Shown here: piece by piece, positions 34,935 through 43,827 of the stretch | Position numbering within the stretch: position 1 is the stretch's first letter | How the letters are laid out: each line of letters starts with the position of its first letter | Assembly: GCF_000758685.1 (NCBI RefSeq) | Contig: NZ_CP009286.1 | Coordinates: forward strand, 1,146,501 to 1,210,500 | DNA from: Paenibacillus stellifer | Lineage (GTDB): Bacteria; Bacillota; Bacilli; Paenibacillales; Paenibacillaceae | Direction: 5' to 3' | Length of the DNA stretch: 64,000 bases | The notes under the pieces: model-generated | Databases searched by the model: none | Seen by the model: only the letters and a program-made list of their open reading frames with translations | What the model was told of the DNA's origin: nothing | Translations under genes and position numbers: made by a program

Positions 34935-36344
34935 GTGAGCGGCAACAACGAGTTGCTGAATTATTATTTGAATGAAGCACTGATGGATCTTGTGATCGGC
35001 GGATCGCTGATTTTTGCCGCCGTTATTCTGGGTATCTGTGCGATGTTTCTTAAGAAAAACTTGTTCGCCAGCGGATTTCTGCTGATGCTGATCATGCTGT
35101 CGTCCGGAGTGCTGATCATTTACTACTCCCCTTACTTCTCGTTATTGGTCGGCCAGAAGGAACGATGGAAGGATATTTTCTTCGATTTGGCGCTCTTTAC
35201 GCTGCTACCGTCCTTCACCTTCTATTTTGAGAAGCTGTTCGGCTCCGGCCGCCACAGGCTAGTGACCAAGCTGAGGAAATTTCAAATCGGATATTCACTC
35301 TTGTGTATATCGCTGAGCCTGCTGAACATCCTGTCCTCCTACCATCTGAACGGAATCTATAATATTTTCACGATCTATATCACGGGAATATTAATGATGC
35401 TTCAATTTGTCTTTCTGTTGACGCTTGCGGTGCGTTATGCTGTGAGGCACAACGTTGAAGCGATTATTTTCACCTCGGGGTTTGCGGCATTCGCAATGAC
35501 GGCACTGATTGAACTGTTGATCTTCTATACATCGGGCGAGCGCTATTACTTGTACTGGTGGAAATGGGGATTTGTCGCCTTTCTGATCTCGCTAATCGTC
35601 ATACTGGGGCGCCAATTTGCGAAGACTCACGAGCAGGTGGTGGAGTACTCCAAGGAGCTGGAGAAGTTCAATAACGATCTTCAGCGTTCGGAGAAAATGG
35701 AAATCATCAGCGAGCTGGCCGCCTCGGTTGCGCATGAGGTCCGGAATCCGCTCCAGGTTACCCGGGGCTTCCTGCAGATTATCGGCGACGGGTCGGACAG
35801 CAAGCAGAAGGAATATTTGCAGCTGGCCATCTCGGAGCTGGACCGGGCGGTGCATATCATCAATGATTTCCTTACCTTCGCCAAGCCGGAGATGGATAAG
35901 GTGGACCGTGTGAACCTCGGCGGCGAACTTCGGCATGTGGCCGGCATTCTTCTTCCGCTGGCCCAGACGCAGGGCTGCAGAATCGAGCTGCATCTGGAGG
36001 AGGAGCTGTATGTGAAGGTCAGCGCGCCCAAGCTCAAGCAGGCTTTTATCAATGTGGTCAAGAACGGGATCGAAGCGCATAAGGATAGCGGACTCGTGAC
36101 CATTGTCGCCTGGAAATCCGGGAATTTCGTCATTGTCAGCATCCGCGACAAGGGAGAAGGTATGACGGCAAGCGAACTGGCAAGGCTTGGAGAGCCCTAT
36201 TTCTCCAACAAAACAAAAGGAACGGGCCTTGGGCTTATGGTCTCCTTCCGTATTATCGAGGCGATGGAGGGGTCCATTGAATTCCAGAGCACCAAAGGGA
36301 AAGGAACCGAAGCCATCATCAAGCTGCCGGCTGTGAGAAGCTGA
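34935..36344 (+). CDS. Membrane sensor histidine kinase, sporulation-kinase-like
   Basis: A 469-residue protein. Seven or so hydrophobic helices fill residues about 15-225, a short coiled coil follows, then HisKA with the phospho-acceptor in SVAHEVRNPLQVTRGF and the ATPase domain with NVVKNGIEA (N box), DKGEGM (G1) and GTGLGLMVSF (G2). The HEVRNPL...RGF motif resembles KinB-type phosphorelay kinases, so Spo0F could be its partner. No response regulator adjoins it. GTG 34935 follows GGGGAGGAATTTGAA. Confidence 0.88.
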   Translation: MSGNNELLNYYLNEALMDLVIGGSLIFAAVILGICAMFLKKNLFASGFLLMLIMLSSGVLIIYYSPYFSLLVGQKERWKDIFFDLALFTLLPSFTFYFEKLFGSGRHRLVTKLRKFQIGYSLLCISLSLLNILSSYHLNGIYNIFTIYITGILMMLQFVFLLTLAVRYAVRHNVEAIIFTSGFAAFAMTALIELLIFYTSGERYYLYWWKWGFVAFLISLIVILGRQFAKTHEQVVEYSKELEKFNNDLQRSEKMEIISELAASVAHEVRNPLQVTRGFLQIIGDGSDSKQKEYLQLAISELDRAVHIINDFLTFAKPEMDKVDRVNLGGELRHVAGILLPLAQTQGCRIELHLEEELYVKVSAPKLKQAFINVVKNGIEAHKDSGLVTIVAWKSGNFVIVSIRDKGEGMTASELARLGEPYFSNKTKGTGLGLMVSFRIIEAMEGSIEFQSTKGKGTEAIIKLPAVRS

Positions 36345-36393
36345 ACGCCGCAGGTCTTTCGGAGCGACAGTACTAAAGAAGAGAGGGACGGAA

Positions 36394-36537
36394 ATGGAAT
36401 GGTACACATTCGGCCAGATGCTGATTCACCTCCGGCTGGGTCAGAAGGCGGCGACGCCCGACGGGCGGACCCTGGTCCGAAGGCCGGAATACGAAGAGCT
36501 GCTGGCTGCTTACCGCGAAGAACGGGGACGACAGTAA
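36394..36537 (+). CDS. Small protein of 47 aa after the kinase gene
   Basis: ATG 36394 opens a 47-codon frame ending at TAA 36535-36537 and begins MEWYTFGQMLIHLRLGQKA. GAGAGGGACGG lies upstream at a workable distance. The gene lies 49 bases after the kinase and could be cotranscribed. The start of the protein slightly resembles short DUF2829-type sequences (FGxxLxxLxxGxKA), but it is too short to assign. Confidence 0.5.
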   Translation: MEWYTFGQMLIHLRLGQKAATPDGRTLVRRPEYEELLAAYREERGRQ

Positions 36538-37141
36538 GGAGTGGGGCATGGAGAAGATTGAATTCAGGTCTATTATTCAATCTATTGGCATATCTCGTCC
36601 AATAGGACTGTTATCCCACCTGCAATCTTGGGTATAACATACATAGCGGCCTTAGCGGCCGGAAGCGGCCCGGATCACCGGATTCCATATGGCCTATCTG
36701 CGGTCCGGGCCGGCGGGTCCAATGTCGGGATCATTATAACACAAGGGTCCAGTCGCCCATGGGTGCCAAATTTCGGGTGATGAAATCGGACCTAGTGAGA
36801 ATGGAGAGCCGGAAGCGGAGGGGGAGTCGATCATGCCTGCGGTGGCATCATGCTGACGGGCAATGCGGGTATAGCTGGCAGCCGCCAGGAAAGTAATAGA
36901 ACATAGCCTTTACATGCAGTGGAACTTTATGGCAGATGGGGGTTCCCTTATACCCGTTTTCAGACGGAATAAACAGGGAAAAATAAAAAAAATATGCTGA
37001 TTTTTTTATCGTGTAACCGTTCACACTCTGAAAGATAACTTGTTATTGTGATTTTTCTTTTGTATGATGCTTTTATCGAGGCAGTTCCCAGGAAGGCTTC
37101 ATGCTCGCATTTTCCACAAATTTGGAGAATTGGGTGGTGGG
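36538..37141. other. Long non-coding region before the second histidine kinase gene
   Basis: No convincing gene. The left half is GC-rich with several nested dyads (GCGGCC, GGCCGG and CGGTCCGGGCCGG words around 36645-36715); the right half (36960-37070) is AT-rich, with an ATAAAAAAAAT tract, and probably carries the promoter of the next operon. I recognise no known riboswitch or RNA family. Confidence 0.4.
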
Positions 37142-38788
37142 ATGAATATCAGGCTAACTGCGGAAGATCGTATGATTACTTTTTTCAGGTATTTTTCACT
37201 GTCCCTTACTTCACTGATTTTCCTGTTGACGCCAAACGGTCCTCCAGTTGTCTATAAATTTTTAGTCATTATCGCTCTGGTGCTGCTTGCTCTCGTGTTC
37301 ACCAGCACGTACAGATCCATGCGCTACAGGCCGCATGCCGTGATGCTGTATGTCAGCATCGAAATGATGATGATCCTGCTGCTGGCAATTTTTACCGGCG
37401 GATTTAACAGCCCGTTCAAACTGTATTCGCTGAATCCCATATTAATTGCGGCGGGTTCGCTCTCATTCTATTTTTGCTGGACCCTGCTGGTTGGTTATTT
37501 TGCTATTTTTTTTGGTTGTTGTTATTTTTTCTATAAATCTGCGGGAGATACGTTTGCCTCCGTTCTGCTGGAGAACGGAAATCTGTTTCTTGCGCTTGCG
37601 CTTACGGTAACCTTCATGCAATTGTTGTCGAAGCTGAGACGGCAGCGGGAGGAAGCCAATGCGCGGACGGATGAGACGCTTGAGCATATCAAATCGCTCT
37701 ATCACATCGTGGAAACCTCAAGCGAGCATGATTTTATGAATATCGGACAGGTCATCACGGATTATGCCGTCAAGCTGACGAAGCTCAACAAGGCGCTGTT
37801 CTGGTTCGCCGGCACCGCCGGGGAGCCTTCGCCCGTAAGCCGTCAGACCGGCTGGCTTCCCGAAGAGGAGAACAACCTGTTCGGAGAGCTGAAGAAACAT
37901 GAGTCCGATTGGCGGCGCCAAAAGGAGCCGCTGTTCAAGAGCCTTCCGGGGTTCGGGGATCTGCTTCTGATGCCCGTCCGTATGAGCACCCGTTTCGTCG
38001 GCATGATTGGCGTGAAGCTGGAGGCGCATGAGGGGCTCGAAGGAAGAAGATGGTACATCCAGCAGCTGATGTTCCTGGCCGAACTGAGCGCAATTACGCT
38101 CGAAAGGCATGAACTCAGCGTAGCCGAGAATAGGCTGATAGTAACGAATGAACAGAACCGGATCGCCGACGAAATGCATGACAGTGTCTCCCAGAGCTTG
38201 TTCGGCATTGTCTATGCGGCGCACTCACTCAAGCAATCCTTCCGCAAAATGACCCCTACGCAGCTTGAGGAACAGATCGAGCTGATCCATGATTCCGCGA
38301 CGAAAGCAGCCAAAGAACTGCGTATTACGATTTACAGCCTCAGCTCCAAGAAAAGCGGCGGGCCGACATGGCTCGGCATGGTGCGGTCTCACTTGAAAAA
38401 TTTGTCGCGGCTGAACGATGTGGAAATCGACTTTAAGGTCAAGGGCGATGACTTCAGTCTCCCGTATACTTATCACAAGGCGCTCTTCCGGATTATTTCC
38501 GAAGCGACGGGCAATGCCATACGGCATGGCGCAGCCCAGAACATCGAAGTGGAGCTTACGCTTAAGCCGAGATGGGCGGGTCTTGCAATCCGTGATGATG
38601 GCGTCGGCTTCGACACCGACCTGTTATGGACCCGATCCGAAGAGGGCAGCGGGGGGCTCGGGATGAAGAATATGCAGCATTTGGCCCATTCGCTGGGCGG
38701 TGACTTCCAGTTGTCGAGCAACGAGAATGCAGGAACCCAGATTCTGATTTCAATTCCGGTAGGCGTAGTTGAATTAAAGAACGCATAA
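37142..38788 (+). CDS. Sensor histidine kinase, DegS/LiaS-like (HisKA_3 type)
   Basis: A 548-residue protein. Five or six hydrophobic helices occupy residues about 15-165; a GAF-like region comes next (about 200-350); the dimerisation domain has the phospho-acceptor in DEMHDSVSQSLFG; the ATPase domain shows SEATGNAIRHG and GGLGMKNM. This layout belongs to kinases partnered with NarL-type regulators. Start 37142 (MNIRLTAEDR) is chosen for the upstream GGTGGTGGG; 37171 is an alternative. The response regulator gene follows by 25 bases. Confidence 0.9.
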   Translation: MNIRLTAEDRMITFFRYFSLSLTSLIFLLTPNGPPVVYKFLVIIALVLLALVFTSTYRSMRYRPHAVMLYVSIEMMMILLLAIFTGGFNSPFKLYSLNPILIAAGSLSFYFCWTLLVGYFAIFFGCCYFFYKSAGDTFASVLLENGNLFLALALTVTFMQLLSKLRRQREEANARTDETLEHIKSLYHIVETSSEHDFMNIGQVITDYAVKLTKLNKALFWFAGTAGEPSPVSRQTGWLPEEENNLFGELKKHESDWRRQKEPLFKSLPGFGDLLLMPVRMSTRFVGMIGVKLEAHEGLEGRRWYIQQLMFLAELSAITLERHELSVAENRLIVTNEQNRIADEMHDSVSQSLFGIVYAAHSLKQSFRKMTPTQLEEQIELIHDSATKAAKELRITIYSLSSKKSGGPTWLGMVRSHLKNLSRLNDVEIDFKVKGDDFSLPYTYHKALFRIISEATGNAIRHGAAQNIEVELTLKPRWAGLAIRDDGVGFDTDLLWTRSEEGSGGLGMKNMQHLAHSLGGDFQLSSNENAGTQILISIPVGVVELKNA

Positions 38789-38813
38789 GGATGATAAGGA
38801 GGTTTTTTGCATT

Positions 38814-39449
38814 ATGGATATCGTCATTGTGGATGATCATCCCCTTGTAAGAAGAGGATTGGCTTCGGTAATTTCCATGCAGCCGGATGTGAATTTCGCG
38901 GGTGAGGCAACCAACGGAGAAGAAGCGATGCGCGTACTGGAGGAGATTCGGCCTGACCTCGTGCTGATTGATCTCAGACTTGCGGACGAATCGGGACTGG
39001 ACGTAATCAAGATGGCGCGCAGCCGCGGCATTGACAGCAAGTTCATCCTGCTGACCTCGTCTGCCAGCCGGGAGGATTTCCTCAAGGCGGAGGAAGTTCT
39101 CGTGGATGGCTATGTGCTGAAAGAGGCGCTCCCCGAGGAATTGCTGTTTGCCATTCAACTGGTGTATAAGGGAAGAAAATATTACGATCCAGGCCTCATG
39201 GAAGATAAGATGCGCATGAGTGGCAAGAGTCCTACTGACGAACTGACGCCGAAAGAGCGGGAAGTGCTCATTGAGCTGGGCCAGGGCGCCTGCAACCGGG
39301 AGATTGCCTCCAGGCTCTTTATCAGCGAGTTCACGGTCAAGAAGCATGTCAGCCAGATTCTGGCGAAGCTGCAGGTGGCGGATCGTACTCAAGCCGCCCT
39401 GTACGCGAACGCTGTCGGATTAACCAAATACGAAATGTCGGTTGACTAA
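38814..39449 (+). CDS. Response regulator, NarL/FixJ family
   Basis: A 211-residue regulator. The receiver domain has the acidic pair DDHPLVRRG, the phospho-acceptor Asp in LVLIDLRLADESG and the Lys in YVLKEALP. A LuxR-type helix-turn-helix follows (LTPKEREVL, NREIASRLFISEFTVKKHVSQIL). Start ATG 38814 is preceded by AAGGAGG. It is encoded with its kinase just upstream of the exopolysaccharide locus and is a candidate regulator of it. Confidence 0.95.
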   Translation: MDIVIVDDHPLVRRGLASVISMQPDVNFAGEATNGEEAMRVLEEIRPDLVLIDLRLADESGLDVIKMARSRGIDSKFILLTSSASREDFLKAEEVLVDGYVLKEALPEELLFAIQLVYKGRKYYDPGLMEDKMRMSGKSPTDELTPKEREVLIELGQGACNREIASRLFISEFTVKKHVSQILAKLQVADRTQAALYANAVGLTKYEMSVD

Positions 39450-39462
39450 CGTCTGAATACTG

Positions 39463-39493
39463 AGGGCATGGACCTGGAGTCCATGCCCTTTTT
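39463..39493 (+). terminator. Terminator after the two-component genes
   Basis: AGGGCATGGA pairs with TCCATGCCCT and five Ts follow. A second, smaller hairpin (AGCCCC/GGGGCT) lies at about 39517-39537. Confidence 0.9.
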
Positions 39494-39540
39494 GTATGCA
39501 TCGCTTCATATAATAAAGCCCCACTCTGCGGGGCTCCTTT

Positions 39541-39757
39541 GCGCGCATAAATACGAAAACGGTTGCAGGAAATGGGAGCTAGAGGATATGGCACTAAAGT
39601 ATACCATCCCTCCTCCTTAAGCATTAATTTGGTTTATTCGAAAGTGAAAATGAAAGTAATGGCAGGGACCATGCCTCAAAATGAGAGGATTGATAGAATT
39701 AATTCAAGTTAATGAAAATTTCAGAATTTTTCAAAATCCTACGGAAGGAGGATCGCT
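39541..39757. other. Leader region of the exopolysaccharide operon
   Basis: About 220 bases without a gene. The right part is AT-rich and should carry the promoter; TTGATA at 39690-39695 is a possible -35 with no clear partner. A short dyad ATGGCA/TGCCT lies near 39659-39677. I recognise no riboswitch here. Confidence 0.35.
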
Positions 39758-40492
39758 GTGGAAAAGACGATGCTGGATTACTTGAACCTGATCAAAAAAA
39801 GGTTGTGGTTGATTGTACTCTTCGTTCTGATCTCCTGCGGCACTACCTATTACTTCAGCAAGAACTACGTGGTTCCGGTCTACGAAGCGTCCGGTCAGCT
39901 GCTGGTCAACAATGGGGCAGTGTCAGCCGACGGCAACAACAACAATAACCTGGTCTACAGTCTGAACTTGATCATGAGTTACAAGGAACTCATCAAATCG
40001 CCGGCCATCATGAACAAGGTCGCCTCCGCACATCCGGAATTAAAGCTTACAGGGGATCAACTGGCGTCCAAAGTGGCTATCAGGTCCTCGGAAGGCAGCC
40101 AGATCATCAATCTCAGCGTGCAGGATACCAATTACGAGAAGGCGGCTAACATTGTCAACGCCGTTTCGCAGACCTTCATTCGTACCCTGCCGGGACTGAT
40201 GCATATGGACAACGTCTCTTTCCTGACTCCGGCAGATCCTGAGGATATCCCCGCTCCGGCAGGCAGCGGCTTTATGATGAACATGGTAATCAGCTTCGTC
40301 GTATCGCTGATGGCTGCGCTCGGAATCATCCTTCTGATGGAGACCTTGAACGGTACGATCCGCTCCGAGAAGGAAGCGGCATACGAACTCGGTCTTCCGG
40401 TGATCGGCACGATTCCCGTCATCCGCAAACGCGATCTCGGCAAGGATTCCAAAGCAACGGTAGGGGAGGGCGCTTATGCTGCAATTAAGTAA
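39758..40492 (+). CDS. Polysaccharide chain-length regulator, Wzz/CapA type
   Basis: A 244-residue membrane protein with helices at about residues 14-35 and 180-200 framing an external domain, the usual polysaccharide co-polymerase layout of Gram-positive bacteria (YveK, EpsA, CapA). Its C-terminal cytoplasmic end would activate the partner ATPase encoded next, with which it overlaps by 17 bases. It controls chain length and export. GTG 39758 follows GGAAGGAGG. Confidence 0.9.
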   Translation: MEKTMLDYLNLIKKRLWLIVLFVLISCGTTYYFSKNYVVPVYEASGQLLVNNGAVSADGNNNNNLVYSLNLIMSYKELIKSPAIMNKVASAHPELKLTGDQLASKVAIRSSEGSQIINLSVQDTNYEKAANIVNAVSQTFIRTLPGLMHMDNVSFLTPADPEDIPAPAGSGFMMNMVISFVVSLMAALGIILLMETLNGTIRSEKEAAYELGLPVIGTIPVIRKRDLGKDSKATVGEGAYAAIK

Positions 40493-41114
40493 CACCCTGG
40501 TTGCGGACAGCAATCCGAACTCGCATGTGTCCGAGTCCTTCCGCTCTCTTCGTACCTATATCAAGCAGTCTGGTATGCTGCAGGACGGAGGCAAGTCGCT
40601 CCTCTTCACTTCCGGTGAAGCGGGAGAAGGGAAGACGACCGTGATGGCCAATCTGGCCGTATCCTTCGTTCAGGACGGCAAGAAGGTGGCGGTTGTCGAC
40701 TGCAACCTCCGGAAGCCGGCGCTTCACACCGTGTTCGGTGTCGAGAACTCGCCCGGTCTGGCCGATTGTCTAAGCGGACAGAAGGAACCTGGCAAGGTAA
40801 CGGTGTATGGCAATCTGGCCAATCTCACCATCGTGACTGCCGGAAATTCGATAGGCAGCCCGCCCGACCTGCTCGGCAACAGCGTGATGACCGAGCTTCT
40901 GGAAGAGCTGAAGGCCACACATGATCTCGTGCTTCTGGACGCGCCTCCGGCCGTTCCATACAGCGATGCCCGCGTGCTTGCACCATTGACGGATGGCGTA
41001 ATCATCATCGCCCGTTACGGCAAGTCCAAACGCGAATTGCTCCGCAAGGTGAAGGCCCTGATGGAACAAGCCGGGACACCTATTCTCGGTATTGCCATAA
41101 ATCAAGCGAAGTAG
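40476..41114 (+). CDS. CpsD/CapB-family tyrosine-kinase-like ATPase, tail lacking
   Basis: A 212-residue ATPase of the bacterial tyrosine kinase family. Walker A is SGEAGEGKTT, and Walker B LVLLDAPPAV. Two features are odd. The Walker A' motif reads VVDCNLRKP, with Asn where the second Asp usually is. The protein also ends at GIAINQAK, without the usual Tyr-rich cluster that is autophosphorylated. It may act as an ATPase partner of the Wzz-like protein without a phosphotyrosine cycle. Confidence 0.88.
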   Translation: MLQLSNTLVADSNPNSHVSESFRSLRTYIKQSGMLQDGGKSLLFTSGEAGEGKTTVMANLAVSFVQDGKKVAVVDCNLRKPALHTVFGVENSPGLADCLSGQKEPGKVTVYGNLANLTIVTAGNSIGSPPDLLGNSVMTELLEELKATHDLVLLDAPPAVPYSDARVLAPLTDGVIIIARYGKSKRELLRKVKALMEQAGTPILGIAINQAK

Positions 41115-41214
41115 ACCTGTTGCCATAAGCACGAAGACTTGGCAGACGCTTGCGAAGCAAGTTTTGTGAAGCTCTTCTAGCCGTTGAATCATACAAAACT
41201 TTTAGGAGGCCTGG

Positions 41215-42102
41215 ATGATGAAAAAAGTGAAGAAAGTGATTATTCCCGCCGCCGGACTCGGAACCCGCTTCTTGCCTGCCACCAAAGCGATGCCTAAGGA
41301 AATGCTTCCGATCATCAACAAGCCGACTATCCAGTACATTGTTGAAGAAGCCATTGAATCCGGCATCGAGGATATCATCATCGTTACCGGTAAGGGCAAA
41401 CGCGCGATTGAGGATCACTTCGACAACGCGTTTGAACTGGAATCACGGCTGCTTGAGGACGGCAAGCTTGAGTTGCTGAAGGAAGTTCAGCGTTCCTCCA
41501 AGGTTGAAATTCACTATATCCGGCAAAAGGAACCCAAGGGCCTCGGACATGCGGTCTGGTGCGCCAGACGCTTCATCGGAGACGAGCCTTTCGGAGTAAT
41601 GCTGGGAGACGATATCGTAACCGGCAGCACACCTTGCCTGAAGCAATTGATCGATCAGTATGAAGAAACCCAGAACTCGGTAATCGGCGTTCAGGAAATT
41701 CCGGACGAGTTCACGAACCGCTACGGTATTGTCGATCCTGACATGCAGGAAGGCCGCCTGTACCGCGTTCAGAACTTCGTGGAGAAGCCGCCGCTCGGAA
41801 CGGCGCCATCCAACCTGGCGATTATGGGACGTTACGTCTTCACTCCGAAGATCTTTAAGTACCTCGATTTGCAGGAAAAAGGAGCCGGCGGTGAAATCCA
41901 GCTGACCGACGCGATCCAGAAGCTCAACCAGAGCGAACGGGTCTACGCCTACAACTTCGATGGAACGAGATATGATGTCGGTGAGCGCCTCGGTTACATT
42001 TTGACCACATTGGAATTTGCCCTGCAGAGCAAGGATCTTCGTTATCCCGTAATGGATGCCATGGCCGAGTGGCTGAAGAAGGCGGAACAGACTACGATCT
42101 GA
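41215..42102 (+). CDS. galU: UTP-glucose-1-phosphate uridylyltransferase
   Basis: A 295-residue enzyme with the [19 protein letters not shown] nucleotide-binding start and IGVQEIPDE. It makes UDP-glucose, which serves the priming transferase and the UDP-glucose dehydrogenase encoded in the same locus. AGGAGG precedes two ATGs (41215, 41218). Confidence 0.97.
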   Translation: MMKKVKKVIIPAAGLGTRFLPATKAMPKEMLPIINKPTIQYIVEEAIESGIEDIIIVTGKGKRAIEDHFDNAFELESRLLEDGKLELLKEVQRSSKVEIHYIRQKEPKGLGHAVWCARRFIGDEPFGVMLGDDIVTGSTPCLKQLIDQYEETQNSVIGVQEIPDEFTNRYGIVDPDMQEGRLYRVQNFVEKPPLGTAPSNLAIMGRYVFTPKIFKYLDLQEKGAGGEIQLTDAIQKLNQSERVYAYNFDGTRYDVGERLGYILTTLEFALQSKDLRYPVMDAMAEWLKKAEQTTI

Positions 42103-42159
42103 TCGAGGTAGTCAGCTGCTGCTTGCCAGGGCATTAAATCAAGGAGGATTGAGAGGGAG

Positions 42160-42852
42160 ATGAGCATGCCAAAAATGCCGGATGACGCTGAGCCGATGCT
42201 GTCGAGCGCTTATGTGCTGCATGCCAAGGAAGAAGCGCAGGAAGCCAATTCTTACCTGCTGACCAAACGGGTAATCGACGTTCTTTTTTCCGCTCTGTGT
42301 CTCTTCTTGCTGCTGCCCCTGTTCGCTGTAATCGCCGTGCTGATTAAGCTGGACGATCCGAAGGGGAAGGTATTCTTCCGCCAGACCCGGATCGGCAAAG
42401 ACGAAAAGCCGTTTGAAATGTACAAATTCAGATCGATGATCGCCAACGCCGAGGAACTGAAGAAGAACCTGATGGCGTATAACGAGGTCAGCGGCGCGAT
42501 GTTCAAGATGAAGAACGATCCCCGCATTACGCGGGTGGGCAGATTCCTGCGAAAGACCAGCATCGATGAGCTGCCACAGCTGTGGAACGTGCTGGTCGGC
42601 AACATGAGCCTGGTGGGACCGCGTCCCCCACTTCCGGATGAAGTGGCGCAGTATACCGAGTACGACAAGAAGCGGCTGACTGTAACGCCGGGCTGCACAG
42701 GTTACTGGCAGGTCACCGGCCGGAACAGCGTCGGCTTCGAGGAAATGGTCGAGCTGGATCTCACGTATATCCAGATGCGGAGCACCAAGCTTGATTTCAA
42801 GATTATCGTGAAGACCGTCCTGATCCTCTTCGGATCGAAAAACGCTTATTAA
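42160..42852 (+). CDS. Priming sugar-phosphate transferase (WcaJ/EpsL-like)
   Basis: A 230-residue bacterial sugar transferase. One membrane helix (residues about 40-62) follows a short cytoplasmic tail. The core has the motifs KFRSM, LRKTSIDELPQLWNVL, MSLVGPRPP and the closing PGCTGYWQVTGRN. It puts the first sugar phosphate on undecaprenyl phosphate and so starts each repeat unit. The substrate sugar (glucose or galactose) cannot be read from the sequence. Confidence 0.94.
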   Translation: MSMPKMPDDAEPMLSSAYVLHAKEEAQEANSYLLTKRVIDVLFSALCLFLLLPLFAVIAVLIKLDDPKGKVFFRQTRIGKDEKPFEMYKFRSMIANAEELKKNLMAYNEVSGAMFKMKNDPRITRVGRFLRKTSIDELPQLWNVLVGNMSLVGPRPPLPDEVAQYTEYDKKRLTVTPGCTGYWQVTGRNSVGFEEMVELDLTYIQMRSTKLDFKIIVKTVLILFGSKNAY

Positions 42853-42875
42853 TTTCGGAAAATAGGTGATTGCCC

Positions 42876-43820
42876 ATGTTAGAGCACGGAGACGTACCCC
42901 GGCTGTCCATCATCATCTGCACCTACAACCGCGCCGGGCTGTTATCCAAGACGCTGGATTCCCTGCTCGGGCTCGAGATGCTGGATCAGGCTGAGATCAT
43001 TCTGGTGGATAACCGGTCCACAGATAACACTGCAGCCGTAGTCAAGCAGTTCATGGACAAAAACGCAGGCCTTATCAGAATGAAATACCTGCTGGAGCCC
43101 GTACAGGGGTTGTCGGCAGCGCGAAACGCCGGAATCCTGGCCGCCAAAGCATCGCTGATCGCTTTTCTCGACGACGATGCGCTGCCGGTCCGGAGCTGGA
43201 TTTCGACGATCGTGACTACGTTTGAAAGCAGGCCTTCCGTAATGGCTATGGGCGGTAAGGTTTCTCCGATCTTTGAGACTAAACGGCCGAACTGGCTGAT
43301 CAAGCCGTTCGAATTCCCGTACACCATCATGGATCTGGGCAACCGGATCAAAGAGTATCCCGGGAAGTATCATCCCTGCGGAGCCAATATGGCGATGAGA
43401 AGCGAAGTCTTCAACCTGAGCCTGTTCCCGCTGGAGCTGGGACGGAAGGGCGATTCGCTCATATCGGGCGAAGAGACATGGCTGTTCGGCAAGATCCGCA
43501 AGGAAGGACAGCTTGTGCTGTATCATCCGCAGATGGCTGTCGATCATTTCGTCCCCGCCAGCCGGCTCACCGAGAGCTGGATTAAGAAACGGTACTACAG
43601 CCAGGGACTCTCCAATGCGCTCGGCAGCACGGGACCGCTCGGAACCTTGATGATTTGGGGAAAGACCGGAGCCAAACTGCTGTACATCGCCGTGGATTCC
43701 ACGCTCTCCGCCATATCGGGCAGTGAGGGACGGAAGCTGCTTAACAAATGCCGGATGGAGAGTGTTCGAGGAACGCTCCACATGCTAAAAAATCGAAATC
43801 GGGAATCGGCGACGGGGTGA
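42876..43820 (+). CDS. Glycosyltransferase family 2
   Basis: A 314-residue GT-A protein. LSIIICTYNRAGLLSKTLDSL opens the nucleotide-binding part, AFLDDDALP is the DxD motif, and SGEETWLFGKIRKEG carries the probable catalytic acid. It adds a sugar to the lipid-linked unit. ATG 42876 is preferred to TTG 42870 by distance to AGGTGA. Confidence 0.92.
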   Translation: MLEHGDVPRLSIIICTYNRAGLLSKTLDSLLGLEMLDQAEIILVDNRSTDNTAAVVKQFMDKNAGLIRMKYLLEPVQGLSAARNAGILAAKASLIAFLDDDALPVRSWISTIVTTFESRPSVMAMGGKVSPIFETKRPNWLIKPFEFPYTIMDLGNRIKEYPGKYHPCGANMAMRSEVFNLSLFPLELGRKGDSLISGEETWLFGKIRKEGQLVLYHPQMAVDHFVPASRLTESWIKKRYYSQGLSNALGSTGPLGTLMIWGKTGAKLLYIAVDSTLSAISGSEGRKLLNKCRMESVRGTLHMLKNRNRESATG

Positions 43821-43827
43821 GAGAAAG

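Noticed and set aside
39511..39611. Minus-strand mini-gene with GGAGGAGGG before an ATG
   Set aside because: The 33-codon frame runs through a small terminator-like hairpin and has no sensible composition; the ribosome-site-like sequence is probably chance.
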